64,000 nt of DNA from Okibacterium fritillariae (GCF_900167575.1 NZ_FUZP01000001.1:62001-126000); one strand, 5' to 3'. Shown: positions 1 to 9,350, counted from the first letter of the stretch. Program-made: numbers and translations. Notes: generated by a model from the letters alone, not told the origin.

Positions 1-1622
1 GGGCTGTTCGCCTGCGCCGGGCACGACGGGTCGGGCTTCGGAGCGACCGTGAGGCCGATGGCCGGGTCGGACATCATCTCGGTGGCGACCGACAAGATCT
101 GGCCGCGGACATCCGAAATGGTGACGAGGCCCGACGACACGATCAGGTTGACGGTGCTGCCCTTTTCGACCGGCGTGCCAGCAGCGGGATCCGACCGCAT
201 GACCGTGTCGGCGGGCACCGTGGGAGAGTTCTCTTTGTTCTGGGAGCCCGCGACGAGGCCCGCGGCCTGCAGGGCTTGCACCGCGGCATCCGTGCCCTGG
301 CCCGTGACCTCGGGTACGACGGCCTGCTCGGGGCCCGAAGAGACCGTCACGCGCACGCTCTGCTCGCGCGGCACCTTGAGGCCCGCGGCGGGGTCGGTGC
401 GGATGACGATGCCGGGGTCGACGGTGTCGCTGGCCTCACGCTGCACGACGGGGACGAGATCGAGCCCGTTGAGGGTGTCGAGGGCGTCTTGCTCGGCGAC
501 GTTGACCACGTTGGGCATGGTGCGGGTGTCGGTGGGCAGCGTGGAGCCCGTGGGCAGCGTGACCACCCAGAACATGACCGCGAGGAGCATGACGGCGACG
601 GCGGCGATGCCCGCCCAGATCCAGACGACCGGGGGGCGGCGCTGCGTGCGTGTGACCGTGGTGTCGGTGGTGAGCTGACGGAGCGCCTGCTCGGTGCTCG
701 TGGACGTGGGGACGGCCGTGCCGAAGAGCGCCGTGCTGGCGTCTTCCTGTCGGCGGTAGAGCGGGACCTTGCCCGAACCGGCGAGCACGAGGTCGTCTCG
801 GAACTCGGCGGCCGTCTGATAGCGGTCGTTGCGGCCCTTGTGCAGTGCGCGGAGCACGACGACGTCGAGCGCCGGCGAGACCTGCGGGTTGACCGACGAC
901 GGCTTGACCGGCGTCTCGCTGACGTGCTGGTAGGCGACGGCAACCGCCGTGTCTCCGCGGAACGGCGCGCGACCCGTGAGCATCTCGAACAGGACGACGC
1001 CCGTCGAGTAGAGGTCGGTGCGTGCGTCGACCGTCTCGCCCTTCGCCTGCTCGGGCGAGAAGTAGGCGGCCGTGCCGAGGATGGCGGTGGTCTGCGCGAC
1101 CGTGGTCGACGAATCGGAGACGGCCCGGGCGATGCCGAAATCCATGACCTTCACCCGACCGTCGGGCGTGATCATGATGTTGCCGGGTTTGATGTCGCGG
1201 TGCACGACGCCCGCGCGGTGCGAGTACTCGAGCGCGGTGAGGATGCCCTCGGAGATGCGCACGGCCTCGGTCTGCTCGATCGGGCCCTCGGCGATCATAG
1301 CCTTGAGGGTGCGGCCCTCGACGTATTCCATGACGATGAACGGCTCGCGCACGGTGCGGCCATCTGCGGCGGTCGTCGTTTCTTCACCCGCGTCGTATAC
1401 CCGCACGATGGTGGGGTGCGCCATGCGCGACGCGGCCTGCGCCTCTTGGCGAAAACGGGTGCGGAAGGCGGGATCGGTCGCGAGCTCGGAGCGGAGGATC
1501 TTGATCGCGACCGTGCGCCCCAGGCGCGTGTCTGTGCCCCGGAACACCTCGGCCATGCCCCCGTGACCGATGAGGTCGCCGACGAGATAGCGTCCGGCGA
1601 GGACGCGTTGATCGTCAGCCAC
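1..1622 (-). CDS. pknB: Ser/Thr protein kinase PknB with PASTA repeats (3' end cut by window edge)
   Basis: Membrane Ser/Thr kinase that senses muropeptides through extracellular PASTA repeats and controls cell-wall synthesis and division. The 540 visible codons hold an N-terminal kinase domain (about 1-270) with glycine-rich loop GHGGMAEV and catalytic loop HRDIKPGN near residue 140. One membrane segment follows around 330-355, then at least two full PASTA repeats and part of a third. The start is GTG at 1622, preceded by GGAG. The stop lies beyond base 1. It is last in the fhaA-to-pknB operon, 77 bp after pknA. Two PASTA-kinase genes are adjacent here. The one with several repeats is called pknB by analogy with mycobacteria. 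Confidence 0.93.
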   Translation of the reverse strand, partial: MADDQRVLAGRYLVGDLIGHGGMAEVFRGTDTRLGRTVAIKILRSELATDPAFRTRFRQEAQAASRMAHPTIVRVYDAGEETTTAADGRTVREPFIVMEYVEGRTLKAMIAEGPIEQTEAVRISEGILTALEYSHRAGVVHRDIKPGNIMITPDGRVKVMDFGIARAVSDSSTTVAQTTAILGTAAYFSPEQAKGETVDARTDLYSTGVVLFEMLTGRAPFRGDTAVAVAYQHVSETPVKPSSVNPQVSPALDVVVLRALHKGRNDRYQTAAEFRDDLVLAGSGKVPLYRRQEDASTALFGTAVPTSTSTEQALRQLTTDTTVTRTQRRPPVVWIWAGIAAVAVMLLAVMFWVVTLPTGSTLPTDTRTMPNVVNVAEQDALDTLNGLDLVPVVQREASDTVDPGIVIRTDPAAGLKVPREQSVRVTVSSGPEQAVVPEVTGQGTDAAVQALQAAGLVAGSQNKENSPTVPADTVMRSDPAAGTPVEKGSTVNLIVSSGLVTISDVRGQILSVATEMMSDPAIGLTVAPKPDPSCPAQANS

Positions 1623-1699
1623 GCAGGTACTCCTTCTCTTCGACGATCCGGCCTCCCCAAGGGGAGAGGATCGTGGTCGTCTTAGCTTTTGATACTAGG

Positions 1700-3427
1700 T
1701 CAATTAGTCGGCGTGGGTGTCGGCTGCGACGTGTCGGCGATCGTGGCGTTGGCCGACGGCGACTGCGAGCTCTCGCCCTCATTGCAGAATGCCGAGTAGG
1801 ACGCCGTGAAGGCACCGGGGGCGTCGTTGATGAGCACCTGCGCGCTGTTCGACTTCACCGCTCCGCCGGGTGCGTTCTGCACGACCCCGCCGGAGGTGGT
1901 GAGGCGGTATCCCGTGAGCTCCTGGCCGGCCGGGCAGCCGGTGAACGTGGGCCAGGTGACCGTGACCGTGGAACCCGGGGCGAGGGTGCACGCGGCGCCC
2001 GAGCATCCCGAGATCGTGGGGGTGGTGGTGGGCGTGGGGATCTGAGCGATATCACCGTAGACCGTGACCGTGACGACCGAGCCGCGCGGCAGGTTGCCCT
2101 CGGGTTCGATCGAGTAGACCGTGCCGACGTCGTCGGAGGTCGAAGCCGCGCTTCCGACGGCGCGCTTCGACGCGAGGCCCAGCTGCTGCAGGCGCGCGGC
2201 GGCTTCGTCGTAGGTCATTCCCACGAACTCGGCCTGGTCGACCGCGATGAGCGACGGCGTGGGCGTCGACGACGGGGTGGGCGTCTCGGCCGGCTGCGAA
2301 GCCGTCTCTGACGGCACGGGCGTGGTGCTGGGGTCGGTGGACGCGTTGTTCTGGTTCATCAGGGCGATGAGCGACAGCACGAGCACGATGACGAGCAGGC
2401 CGACCAGGGCGATGAGCGGCCACGTCCACGGGCTGCGCTTCTTCTTCTCGGGGTCGATGGGCGTGGGCGCGGTGGTGACGGGCGGCTCGGATGCCGTGAG
2501 CAGCTGCGTCGCGTCGTCGGCACCCCCGGCGGCCAGCAGTGTGGTGGCCGCGTCGGAACCGGCGGCGACACCGGCGATGGCGGGCACGGCGATGGTGGCG
2601 GCCGTGATGTCGCCGCGACGCAGGGCCTGAGCGGCGCGGGCGACGTTGGCGGCCGTGGAGGGACGATCGGCCGGCTTCTTGGCGATCATCGACATGACGA
2701 AGCGGCGCACCGGTTCGGAGACGGTGACGGGCAGGTCGGGCGGCATCTCGTTGATCTGCGCCATGGCGATGGCCACCTGCGACTCGCCCGTGAAGGGGCG
2801 TCGGCCGGCGAGCGACTCATACGCCACGATGCCGAGCGAGTAGATGTCGGTGGTGGGGGATGCGGGGTGCCCCGACGCCTGCTCGGGCGACAGGTATTGC
2901 ACCGTGCCCATAACCTGGCCGGTCGCGGTCAACGGAACCTGGTCGGCGATGCGTGCGATGCCGAAGTCGGTGATCTTGACGCGGCCGTCGGGCGTGATGA
3001 GCAGGTTGCCCGGTTTGATGTCGCGGTGCACGAGACCCGCGGCGTGCGCGGCCTGCAGGGCGGCGGCCGTCTGGGCCACGATGTCGAGCACCTTGTCGGC
3101 CGGGAGCACGTTTTCGCGCTCGAGCAGGCTCGACAGGGCTCCGCCCGGGACGAGTTCCATGACGAGGAAGGCGCTGCCGTCTTCTTCGCCGTAGTCGAAG
3201 ACGTTGGCAATGCCCTCGTGGTTGACGAGCGCCGCGTGTCGGGCCTCGGCGCGGAAACGCTCGAGGAAGCCCGGGTCACCCAGGTATTCGTCTTTCAAGA
3301 TCTTGATCGCGACGGTGCGGCCGATCACCTGGTCGGTGGCCTGCCATACCTCTCCCATGCCGCCGATGGCGATCCGGGACTCCAGCTCGTATCGCCCACC
3401 GAAGGTGAGCCCTGCTGTGGGTCTCAT
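1700..3427 (-). CDS. pknA: Ser/Thr protein kinase PknA-like, with one PASTA repeat
   Basis: Second transmembrane Ser/Thr kinase of the cell-shape operon, 575 aa. The kinase domain spans about 10-270, with AIGGMGEVW in the G-loop, HRDIKPGN near residue 132 and DFGIA. One membrane helix lies near 334-357. Outside it are a Thr/Pro/Ser linker, a single PASTA-like repeat (about 392-458), and a cysteine-containing module ending in PTPTPTN. The ATG at 3427 overlaps the pbpA stop as ATGA, which fixes the start against a longer in-frame reading. Mycobacterial PknA lacks a PASTA domain, so the C-terminus here is different. Its natural targets would be the division and peptidoglycan machinery. Confidence 0.92.
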   Translation of the reverse strand: MRPTAGLTFGGRYELESRIAIGGMGEVWQATDQVIGRTVAIKILKDEYLGDPGFLERFRAEARHAALVNHEGIANVFDYGEEDGSAFLVMELVPGGALSSLLERENVLPADKVLDIVAQTAAALQAAHAAGLVHRDIKPGNLLITPDGRVKITDFGIARIADQVPLTATGQVMGTVQYLSPEQASGHPASPTTDIYSLGIVAYESLAGRRPFTGESQVAIAMAQINEMPPDLPVTVSEPVRRFVMSMIAKKPADRPSTAANVARAAQALRRGDITAATIAVPAIAGVAAGSDAATTLLAAGGADDATQLLTASEPPVTTAPTPIDPEKKKRSPWTWPLIALVGLLVIVLVLSLIALMNQNNASTDPSTTPVPSETASQPAETPTPSSTPTPSLIAVDQAEFVGMTYDEAAARLQQLGLASKRAVGSAASTSDDVGTVYSIEPEGNLPRGSVVTVTVYGDIAQIPTPTTTPTISGCSGAACTLAPGSTVTVTWPTFTGCPAGQELTGYRLTTSGGVVQNAPGGAVKSNSAQVLINDAPGAFTASYSAFCNEGESSQSPSANATIADTSQPTPTPTN

Positions 3428-4881
3428 TTGTTCAGCACCGCCTCCATGACTTTCTTGGCGATCGGAGAAGCCACGATGTTGCCCGAGCTGTGCCGCCCGA
3501 GGTTTCCATCGTTCTCCACCACGACCGCCACAGCGACCTCGGGATTCGCAGCCGGCGCGAAACCGGTGAACCACAGCGTGTACGGATCGTCATCACCGTT
3601 CTGCGCGGTTCCGGTCTTACCGGCCACGTCGACCCCCTCTATTCTTGCATTGTTGGCCTGGCCGGTATCGACGTTGGCGATCATCATCTGGGTCATCTGC
3701 TTGGCCACATCCTCTGAGATCGCGGTTGATTTGACGCTGGGTTCGAACGTTTGCAGCGCCTCGAAGTTTCGGCCGACGACGCGGTCGACGAGGCTCGGGT
3801 TCATGACGTTGCCGCCGTTGGCGATGCCGGCCGAGACCATGGCCATCTGCATGGGCGTGGCGCGCACATCGGACTGTCCGAAGGCCGACAGCCCGGTCTG
3901 CGGTGCGTTGAGGTCGTCGGGGTAGACGCTGCCCTCGACGGTGGTCGGGATGTCGAAGCCGCTGTTGAAGCCGAACTTCTCGGCCTCGGCTCGGATGACG
4001 TCGTCGCCGAGCTTGATGCCGAGCTCGGCCATGGGCACGTTGCAGCTCTGACGCAGGGCTTCGGCGATGGTCACCGTCTCGCCCGGGCCGCAGGCACCGC
4101 GTGTGAAGTTGAAGACCTCGGTGGAGGTGCCCGGCAGTGTGTAGGAGACCGGGTTGGGCAGCTCGGTGTCGGGCGTGTAGTCGCCCGTGGAGAGCGCGGC
4201 CGAGACGACGACGAGTTTGAAGGTCGACCCGGGCGGGTTCATGTTGCCCTGAATGGCGCGGTTGATGAGCGGCTGCAGCGGGTCTGCGTTGAGCGCCCGG
4301 TATTGCTCGAGGACCTGTTTCGAGTCGTGCGAAGCGAGCGTGTTGGGGTCGTAGTCGGGGCTCGTCACCATGGCGAGGATCTTGCCCGTCTTGGGGTTCA
4401 TGGCGACGACGGCTCCGCGGCGGTCGCCGAGGGCATCGGACGCGGCCTGCTGCACGACGGGGTCGATCGTGAGCTCGACGGCCGCGCCGCGGGGCGCCTG
4501 GCCCGCGACGATGCGGTTGAGCGTGTCGAAGAACTGCGTGTTGCTCGTGCCCGACAGATACTCGTTCATCGAGCGCTCGATGCCCGTCGAACCCTGCGTG
4601 GGGTTGTAGTAGCCCGTGACGGCCGAGTAGAGATCGGCCTGCGGGTACTGCCGCTGGTACATGAACTCGTCGCCCGTCGGCACCGATTGCGCCACCACGG
4701 TGCCGTCGCTCGCCAGGATGGCGCCGCGCTCGACGTCGTAGGAGTCGTAGAGGGCACGCGTGTTGCGGGCGTCTTTGGCGAGGGCTTCGGCCTGGATGAC
4801 CTGGATGACCGTCGTGCTGCCGAAGAGGGCCAGGAACATGGCCAGGACGACCACGCTCAGGCGCCGGAGTTCGCGGTTCAT
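3424..4881 (-). CDS. pbpA: Class B penicillin-binding protein PbpA
   Basis: Peptidoglycan DD-transpeptidase partner of the SEDS protein encoded just upstream, 485 aa. An N-terminal membrane anchor (about 8-30) is followed by the PBP dimerisation region and the transpeptidase domain. Catalytic motifs are STFK with Ser near residue 219, SCN, and KTGTAQ. Size and motifs match actinobacterial PbpA, which cross-links new wall during growth and septation. The start overlaps the rodA stop by 4 bp and the stop overlaps the pknA start by 4 bp, so translation is probably coupled. PBP and kinase in one operon fits known regulation of wall synthesis by PknA/PknB. Confidence 0.95.
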   Translation of the reverse strand: MNRELRRLSVVVLAMFLALFGSTTVIQVIQAEALAKDARNTRALYDSYDVERGAILASDGTVVAQSVPTGDEFMYQRQYPQADLYSAVTGYYNPTQGSTGIERSMNEYLSGTSNTQFFDTLNRIVAGQAPRGAAVELTIDPVVQQAASDALGDRRGAVVAMNPKTGKILAMVTSPDYDPNTLASHDSKQVLEQYRALNADPLQPLINRAIQGNMNPPGSTFKLVVVSAALSTGDYTPDTELPNPVSYTLPGTSTEVFNFTRGACGPGETVTIAEALRQSCNVPMAELGIKLGDDVIRAEAEKFGFNSGFDIPTTVEGSVYPDDLNAPQTGLSAFGQSDVRATPMQMAMVSAGIANGGNVMNPSLVDRVVGRNFEALQTFEPSVKSTAISEDVAKQMTQMMIANVDTGQANNARIEGVDVAGKTGTAQNGDDDPYTLWFTGFAPAANPEVAVAVVVENDGNLGRHSSGNIVASPIAKKVMEAVLNK

Positions 4882-6332
4882 GCCGACACCCCCTGGGTTC
4901 GTTTGACGCTGTCGCTGAGGCGCATGAGCAGCGCCACGATGATCCAGTTGGCCACGAGCGACGATCCGCCGGCGGCTAAGAACGGTGTCGTCAGACCCGT
5001 GAGGGGGATGACCCGCGTCACGCCTCCGACCATGATGAAGACCTGCAGGGCCACCGTGAACGAGAGCCCGACGGCGAGCAGTTTGCCGAAGTCATCCTGG
5101 CTCGAGAAGCCGATGGCGATGCCGCGCGAGACGAGCAGCAGGTAGAGCGCGAGGATGGCGAACACGCCCGCGAGGCCGAGCTCTTCGCCGAGGCTGGCGA
5201 TGATGTAATCGCTCTCGGCGAGGGGCGTGATCTGGGGGCGACCCTGGCCGAGGCCGGTGCCGAGCAGTCCGCCGTGGGCGAGCCCGAAGATGCCCTGCAA
5301 CAGTTGGAAGCTGCCACCCTGCGCGTCGTAGGCCTGTTGGCTGAAGGCATCCAACCAGTTGTTGAATCGGCCGTTGACGTAGGTGAGGGATTGGCTGGCG
5401 ATGGCCGCGCCGCCGAGGAACAGCGTGAGGCCGATGAGCACCCAGCTGAGGCGGGCGGTGGAGATGTAGAGCATGACCGTGAAGAGGCCGAAGTAGAGCA
5501 GGGCCGTTCCGAGGTCGCGCTGGAAGACGATGATGGCCATCGAGAGGGCCCAGACGACGAGGATGGGGCCGAGGTCGCGCAGGCGCGGGAATCGCATGCC
5601 GAGGAACTTCTTGCCCACCATGGCGAGGCTCTCGCGCGTGCGCACGAGGTAGCCCGCGAAGAAGATGGCGAGGGCGATCTTGGCGATCTCACCGGGCTGG
5701 AAGCTGAGGACGCCTCCGATGCCGACCCAGACGCGCGCGCCGTTGACCTCGCGGCCGATGCCGGGGATGAGCGGCAACAGCAGCAGCAGGAACGCGATGA
5801 GGCCGAACACGTAGGTGTAACGGAAGAGGACGCGGTGGTTGCGCACCACCAGGATGACGACGATGGCGGCCACGATCGCGATGGCGCTCCACACGATCTG
5901 ACGCGTGGAGAATGCGCTCCACCCCGAATACTTCTCGGCGATATCGAGGCGGTAGATCATGGCGACGCCCAGGCCGTTGAGCACGGTGGCGATGGGCAAC
6001 AGCAGCGGATCGGCGTTGGGGGCGACATAGCGCAGGCACACGTGCAGGGCCAGCACGAGAACGCACAGGCCCGCGCCGAGCATGAGCAGCTCGGGTTCGA
6101 CGGCGCCGAGGGCTCCCAATTGCACGAGCACGAGGGCCGAGAGGTTGATGACGCTCGCGAAGATCAGCAGCGCCAGCTCGCGGTTGCGCAGCTTCTTGGG
6201 CAACCGCAGCTTCTTCATCGTGCGGATGACGCCTGTGTCGGCCTGGAACTCGTTCGTGCGGTTCTGCACGTCGACGACGGGGCCGGAGGCGCGGTTGACG
6301 CCCACCGTGGGCGTGTTGTCGGCGGCGGTCAT
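4878..6332 (-). CDS. rodA: SEDS-family peptidoglycan glycosyltransferase (RodA/FtsW)
   Basis: Polytopic membrane glycosyltransferase that polymerises lipid II into glycan strands, 484 aa. A cytoplasmic N-terminal extension of about 60 aa precedes roughly ten to twelve hydrophobic segments. Family signatures include a GREVNGARVW-type loop and the C-terminal LPLTGLTTPF stretch before GGSS. It works with the class B PBP encoded directly downstream, with which it overlaps by 4 bp. It also overlaps pstP by 4 bp. In this locus the gene is conventionally rodA. FtsW normally lies in the mraY-mur cluster, which is not in view, so paralogue assignment rests on context. Confidence 0.93.
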   Translation of the reverse strand: MTAADNTPTVGVNRASGPVVDVQNRTNEFQADTGVIRTMKKLRLPKKLRNRELALLIFASVINLSALVLVQLGALGAVEPELLMLGAGLCVLVLALHVCLRYVAPNADPLLLPIATVLNGLGVAMIYRLDIAEKYSGWSAFSTRQIVWSAIAIVAAIVVILVVRNHRVLFRYTYVFGLIAFLLLLLPLIPGIGREVNGARVWVGIGGVLSFQPGEIAKIALAIFFAGYLVRTRESLAMVGKKFLGMRFPRLRDLGPILVVWALSMAIIVFQRDLGTALLYFGLFTVMLYISTARLSWVLIGLTLFLGGAAIASQSLTYVNGRFNNWLDAFSQQAYDAQGGSFQLLQGIFGLAHGGLLGTGLGQGRPQITPLAESDYIIASLGEELGLAGVFAILALYLLLVSRGIAIGFSSQDDFGKLLAVGLSFTVALQVFIMVGGVTRVIPLTGLTTPFLAAGGSSLVANWIIVALLMRLSDSVKRTQGVSA

Positions 6333-7576
6333 TCGGTGCCCCCCGCCGTGGTGCGCAGCCTCGAGACGATGTCTTTGGCGTCCTTCAGCGACTCGGCGCT
6401 GATGGTTCCCTCGATCTGCTGACGGTCGTAGGTGGAGAGCAGCGACAGGGGCACGCCCGTGTCTTCATACCGGTGCGACAACGAGATGGGCCCGACGTCT
6501 TGCTGGATGCCCTGGTAGATCACGACCGTGTTGGTGTCCGACCCGACGTAGAACCGGGTCTGCGTCCACGCGTAGGCCAGGAGAACGGCGAGGATGATCG
6601 CGAGGGCGATGACGATCGACCCGACCAACCATGTGAGCCGGCGCCGTTTGGCGCGGCGTGCATCTTCTTCGATCAGCTCGTCGTAGTAGTCCTCGGCGGC
6701 CGACTCGAAGTGGCTGGGGCCCGAGGGCGTGGCGCGGCCCGAGTGCAGGCGCAGCGACGGCAGCAAGCCCGTGCGGCGCGGCTCGTTCGACTCGAAGGCG
6801 AGCGGTTTGGCGGCCGAACCGACGACGACGGGGGATGTCGCGGCCGGCGTGGGCTCGGCGCCCACGTCGTAGATCACGACGGTGACGTTGTCGGGCGCCC
6901 CGTGGTCGAGGCTGTCCTTGACGAGTTTCTGTGCCACCTGCTGGGCCGGAATCTCTTCGGCCAGCGCCTTCTTGATGGAGTCGTTGTCGATGACCCCCGA
7001 TAGGCCGTCCGAACAGATCAACCAGCGGTCGCCCGGGTGCGTCATCAGCACCTGCGTGTCGATCTCGGGCGCCGAATCGACGTCGCCCAGGACGCGCATG
7101 AGCACCGAGCGGCGCGGATGCACCATTGCCTCTTCTGCCGTGATGCGGCCCGAGTCGACGAGCCGCTGCACGAACGTGTGGTCGACCGTGATCTGCGACA
7201 GCTCGCCGTCGCGGTAGAGGTAGATGCGCGAGTCGCCGATGTGGGCGAGAGCGATCTCGTCGCCGACCACCACGATGGCGTCGACGGTCGTTCCCATGCC
7301 GGTCAGCTCGGGATGCTCGAAAACCGTGTCGGCGAGCTCACCGTTGGCCGCCGTGATGGCCTCTTGCAGCGCGAGTTCGGCTTCAGCGGCGGTTTCGTAG
7401 GGGACATCCGCCTCGATGATGCGTTTGAGTGCGATGGCCGAGGCGACGTCTCCGCCCGCGTGCCCACCCATGCCGTCGGCAACCATGAACAAGCGGTTTC
7501 CGGCATACCCGGAATCCTGGTTGTTCGAGCGGATCTTGCCCACATGGGAGATCGCCGCGCTGTTGCCTGAGGCCAT
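6329..7576 (-). CDS. pstP: PP2C-family Ser/Thr phosphatase PstP
   Basis: Membrane phosphatase that dephosphorylates PknA/PknB and their substrates, 415 aa. The N-terminal PP2C domain (about 1-240) shows the metal-binding motifs SNNQDS, DGMGGHAGG, GDSR, SDGLSG and DN. A single membrane helix lies around 310-335, followed by a short extracytoplasmic tail. Domain order matches mycobacterial PstP, the only phosphatase of this type usually found with the PASTA kinases. It lies 5 bp downstream of fhaB and overlaps rodA by 4 bp, so kinase, phosphatase and FHA readers are co-transcribed. Confidence 0.95.
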   Translation of the reverse strand: MASGNSAAISHVGKIRSNNQDSGYAGNRLFMVADGMGGHAGGDVASAIALKRIIEADVPYETAAEAELALQEAITAANGELADTVFEHPELTGMGTTVDAIVVVGDEIALAHIGDSRIYLYRDGELSQITVDHTFVQRLVDSGRITAEEAMVHPRRSVLMRVLGDVDSAPEIDTQVLMTHPGDRWLICSDGLSGVIDNDSIKKALAEEIPAQQVAQKLVKDSLDHGAPDNVTVVIYDVGAEPTPAATSPVVVGSAAKPLAFESNEPRRTGLLPSLRLHSGRATPSGPSHFESAAEDYYDELIEEDARRAKRRRLTWLVGSIVIALAIILAVLLAYAWTQTRFYVGSDTNTVVIYQGIQQDVGPISLSHRYEDTGVPLSLLSTYDRQQIEGTISAESLKDAKDIVSRLRTTAGGTE

Positions 7577-7581
7577 TGTGT

Positions 7582-8175
7582 TTACCGTCGCAGCTCGAAT
7601 GTCGTTGCGCCGACCTTGATCGGGGTGCCGAGCGTGATCTGCGTGGGCGAGGCGATGCGCTTGCCGCCCAGATAGGTGCCGTTGGTCGAGTCGAGGTCCT
7701 GCACCATCCAGTCTTCGTTCCAGAGCAGGAGACGGGCGTGATGGGAGGAGGTGTAATCGTCGCGGATGACGAGCGTCGAGTCGCTCGACCGCCCGATGGT
7801 GAGCGGCTCTCGCCCGAGAGGCACCTCGAGCCCCTCTTTCGGGCCAGCGGTGATGACGAGCCGCGTGGTGTTATGGATGGTGGCGGCCTCATGTCGTCGG
7901 CCGCTCGCGACCGGCGCTGCCGCCTGTTGGCGCGGTTTGGGCTTGCTTGCCGTGGCTGCGGCGGCGCTCGCGGCCGCGAGACCTGCCCCCGCACCGGCAC
8001 CGGCTGCCCCGGCTGCGGCGGGCGAACCCGAGGCGCGCGCACCCTTGGCGTCGGCGGGTTTGCGCGTGCCCTGCCCGAACATGTCCGAGCGCAGCGCGTA
8101 GACGACACCGAACACGAACAGCCACAGCAGCACCAGGAAGGCGATGCGCAGCACCAGGAAAGTCAGTTCACTCAT
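7582..8175 (-). CDS. fhaB: FHA-domain membrane protein FhaB (FipA-like)
   Basis: Phosphothreonine-binding adaptor of the PknA/PknB pathway, 197 aa. An N-terminal hydrophobic helix (about 5-27) anchors it in the membrane. An Ala/Pro/Gly-rich linker follows, then a C-terminal FHA domain with GREPLTIGRSSDS, SSHHARL and DLDSTNGTYLGG signatures. In mycobacteria the orthologue links kinase signalling to septum assembly. It overlaps fhaA by 4 bp at its start and precedes pstP by 5 bp. The membrane helix plus C-terminal FHA arrangement is the usual family form. Confidence 0.92.
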   Translation of the reverse strand: MSELTFLVLRIAFLVLLWLFVFGVVYALRSDMFGQGTRKPADAKGARASGSPAAAGAAGAGAGAGLAAASAAAATASKPKPRQQAAAPVASGRRHEAATIHNTTRLVITAGPKEGLEVPLGREPLTIGRSSDSTLVIRDDYTSSHHARLLLWNEDWMVQDLDSTNGTYLGGKRIASPTQITLGTPIKVGATTFELRR

Positions 8176-8924
8176 CGGCCGGGCCCCCAGAAACCGTCGT
8201 TCATATCATTGAGGCGGGTCACGTCGTCGGCGCGGCCGGCGCTGGCGCGGCCCGCGTCGTCGGACTGCGGCAGGATGCGGAAGATGATGCGCGTGCGACC
8301 GATCTGAATGGCCGAATCGGGCTCGAGGGCGGCCTGCGAGAACGGGCGGCCGTTGAGCTCGGAGCCGTTGGTCGAACCGAGGTCGCGAGCCTGGGCGTTG
8401 GTGCCATCCCACAGGATCTCGACGTGTTTGCGGCTCGTGCCCGAGTCGTCGATCGTGATGTCGGCGTCGCTGCCGCGGCCGATGACCGTGCGGCTCTGCG
8501 TGATCGGGTAGCGCTTGCCGTTGACGTCGAGGACGGGAGTCCAGCTGACCTGGCCCTTCACGTTCTGCGAATCGACCTGGACCATGCCCGACGACAACGT
8601 TTCGTCGGCGGCGAGGTCGATGCGCACGCCGCCCGCGAACTGGTAGCCCTGCTTGGTGGCGTGCGACTGAACGACGTCGACGAGCTCGTCGATGAGGGCC
8701 GGGCCGAGGCCCTGCATGCGCGTGAGATCGGTCGTGGCCATGCGCACACGGAAGCGGTTGGGGGCCAGGATGCGCTCGCGTGTGACGACGGCCGCGCGGG
8801 TGTCGAGCTCGCGCTTGAGGGCGGAGCTGATCTCGACGGGCTGCAGCCCCGAGCGGAAGGTCTTCGCGAAGGCGCCATTGACGGCGCGCTCGAGACCTTT
8901 CTCGAAGTTGTCCAGTATGCCCAC
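8172..8924 (-). CDS. fhaA: FhaA: DUF3662 plus FHA domain protein
   Basis: Phosphothreonine-reading scaffold protein, 250 aa, first gene of the kinase operon. The N-terminal DUF3662 region (about 1-120) starts GILDNFEKGLERAVNG. The C-terminal FHA domain carries GRGSDADITIDD, SRKHVEI and DLGSTNGSELNG. Mycobacterial FhaA binds phosphorylated MurJ (MviN) and limits peptidoglycan synthesis. It is shorter than the mycobacterial protein because the central disordered linker is much reduced. The start is GTG at 8924 with GGGAGA about 7 bases upstream. The AT-richer stretch at 8935-8990 is the likely operon promoter region. Confidence 0.92.
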   Translation of the reverse strand: MGILDNFEKGLERAVNGAFAKTFRSGLQPVEISSALKRELDTRAAVVTRERILAPNRFRVRMATTDLTRMQGLGPALIDELVDVVQSHATKQGYQFAGGVRIDLAADETLSSGMVQVDSQNVKGQVSWTPVLDVNGKRYPITQSRTVIGRGSDADITIDDSGTSRKHVEILWDGTNAQARDLGSTNGSELNGRPFSQAALEPDSAIQIGRTRIIFRILPQSDDAGRASAGRADDVTRLNDMNDGFWGPGR

Positions 8925-9052
8925 GGGTCTCCCGATCCAATAAATGCGTGCTCAAACGGCTAGGGACATGTTAGTGGGATGTACTGAGAGACGCGTTCAG
9001 AGCAGCGGAAACGCGGCCCGACGGGGGCTATTTGCGACCCGCCTCGCGGCGG

Positions 9053-9075
9053 CTCCTGCGCCAAATGGCGCGGAG
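9053..9075. repeat. Short inverted repeat between fhaA and tRNA-Leu
   Basis: CTCC-t-GCGCC / AAAT / GGCGC-GGAG forms a near-perfect 9-bp dyad with one bulged base. It lies in the divergent spacer between fhaA and the tRNA gene. It has no adjacent T-tract on either side, so it is more likely an operator or a chance GC palindrome than a terminator. Confidence 0.3.
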
Positions 9076-9125
9076 GAAGTCTACGTGCTAATCTCGCTGA
9101 GTTGACACGTTCGCGTGTCGCGATC

Positions 9126-9209
9126 GCGCGAGTGGCGGAATTGGCAGACGCGCTGGCTTCAGGTGCCAGTGCTCGAAAGGGCGTGGGGGTTCAAGTCCCC
9201 CCTCGCGCA
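9126..9209 (+). tRNA. leuT: tRNA-Leu(CAG)
   Basis: An 84-nt class II tRNA. The acceptor arms GCGCGAG (9126-9132) and CTCGCGC (9202-9208) pair fully, with discriminator A at 9209. The anticodon stem CTGGC/GCCAG encloses loop TTCAGGT, giving anticodon CAG, which reads CUG, the main Leu codon in this high-GC genome. A variable arm (TGCTCGAAAGGGCG region) and a T arm GGGGGTTCAAGTCCCCC are present. CCA is not encoded. A tRNA-Leu directly after fhaA matches the mycobacterial gene order. Confidence 0.95.
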
Positions 9210-9230
9210 CAGATCGTACGCAGTGAGATG

Positions 9231-9260
9231 AAGGCCCGACCGGGAGACCGGCCGGGCCTT
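9231..9260 (+). terminator. Rho-independent-like terminator after tRNA-Leu
   Basis: AAGGCCCG-A-CCGG / GAGA / CCGG-CCGGGCCTT forms a 12-13 bp GC-rich stem with one mismatch and a 4-nt loop, followed by CTGTCATT. It sits 21 bp downstream of the tRNA and before the DUF3072 gene. Confidence 0.75.
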
Positions 9261-9350
9261 CTGTCATTCATGGCGCCGCATGTTCGTGCGACGGATTGCG
9301 CGATGCGCAAGGGCCTGGGGGATGTCGGTGGGGCGATTTAGCATGGGGGC

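Noticed and set aside
276-1685. Long plus-strand open frame antisense to pknB
   Set aside because: High-GC shadow of the kinase gene. Arg/Gly/Asp-rich composition, no domains, and the minus frame has clear kinase and PASTA motifs.
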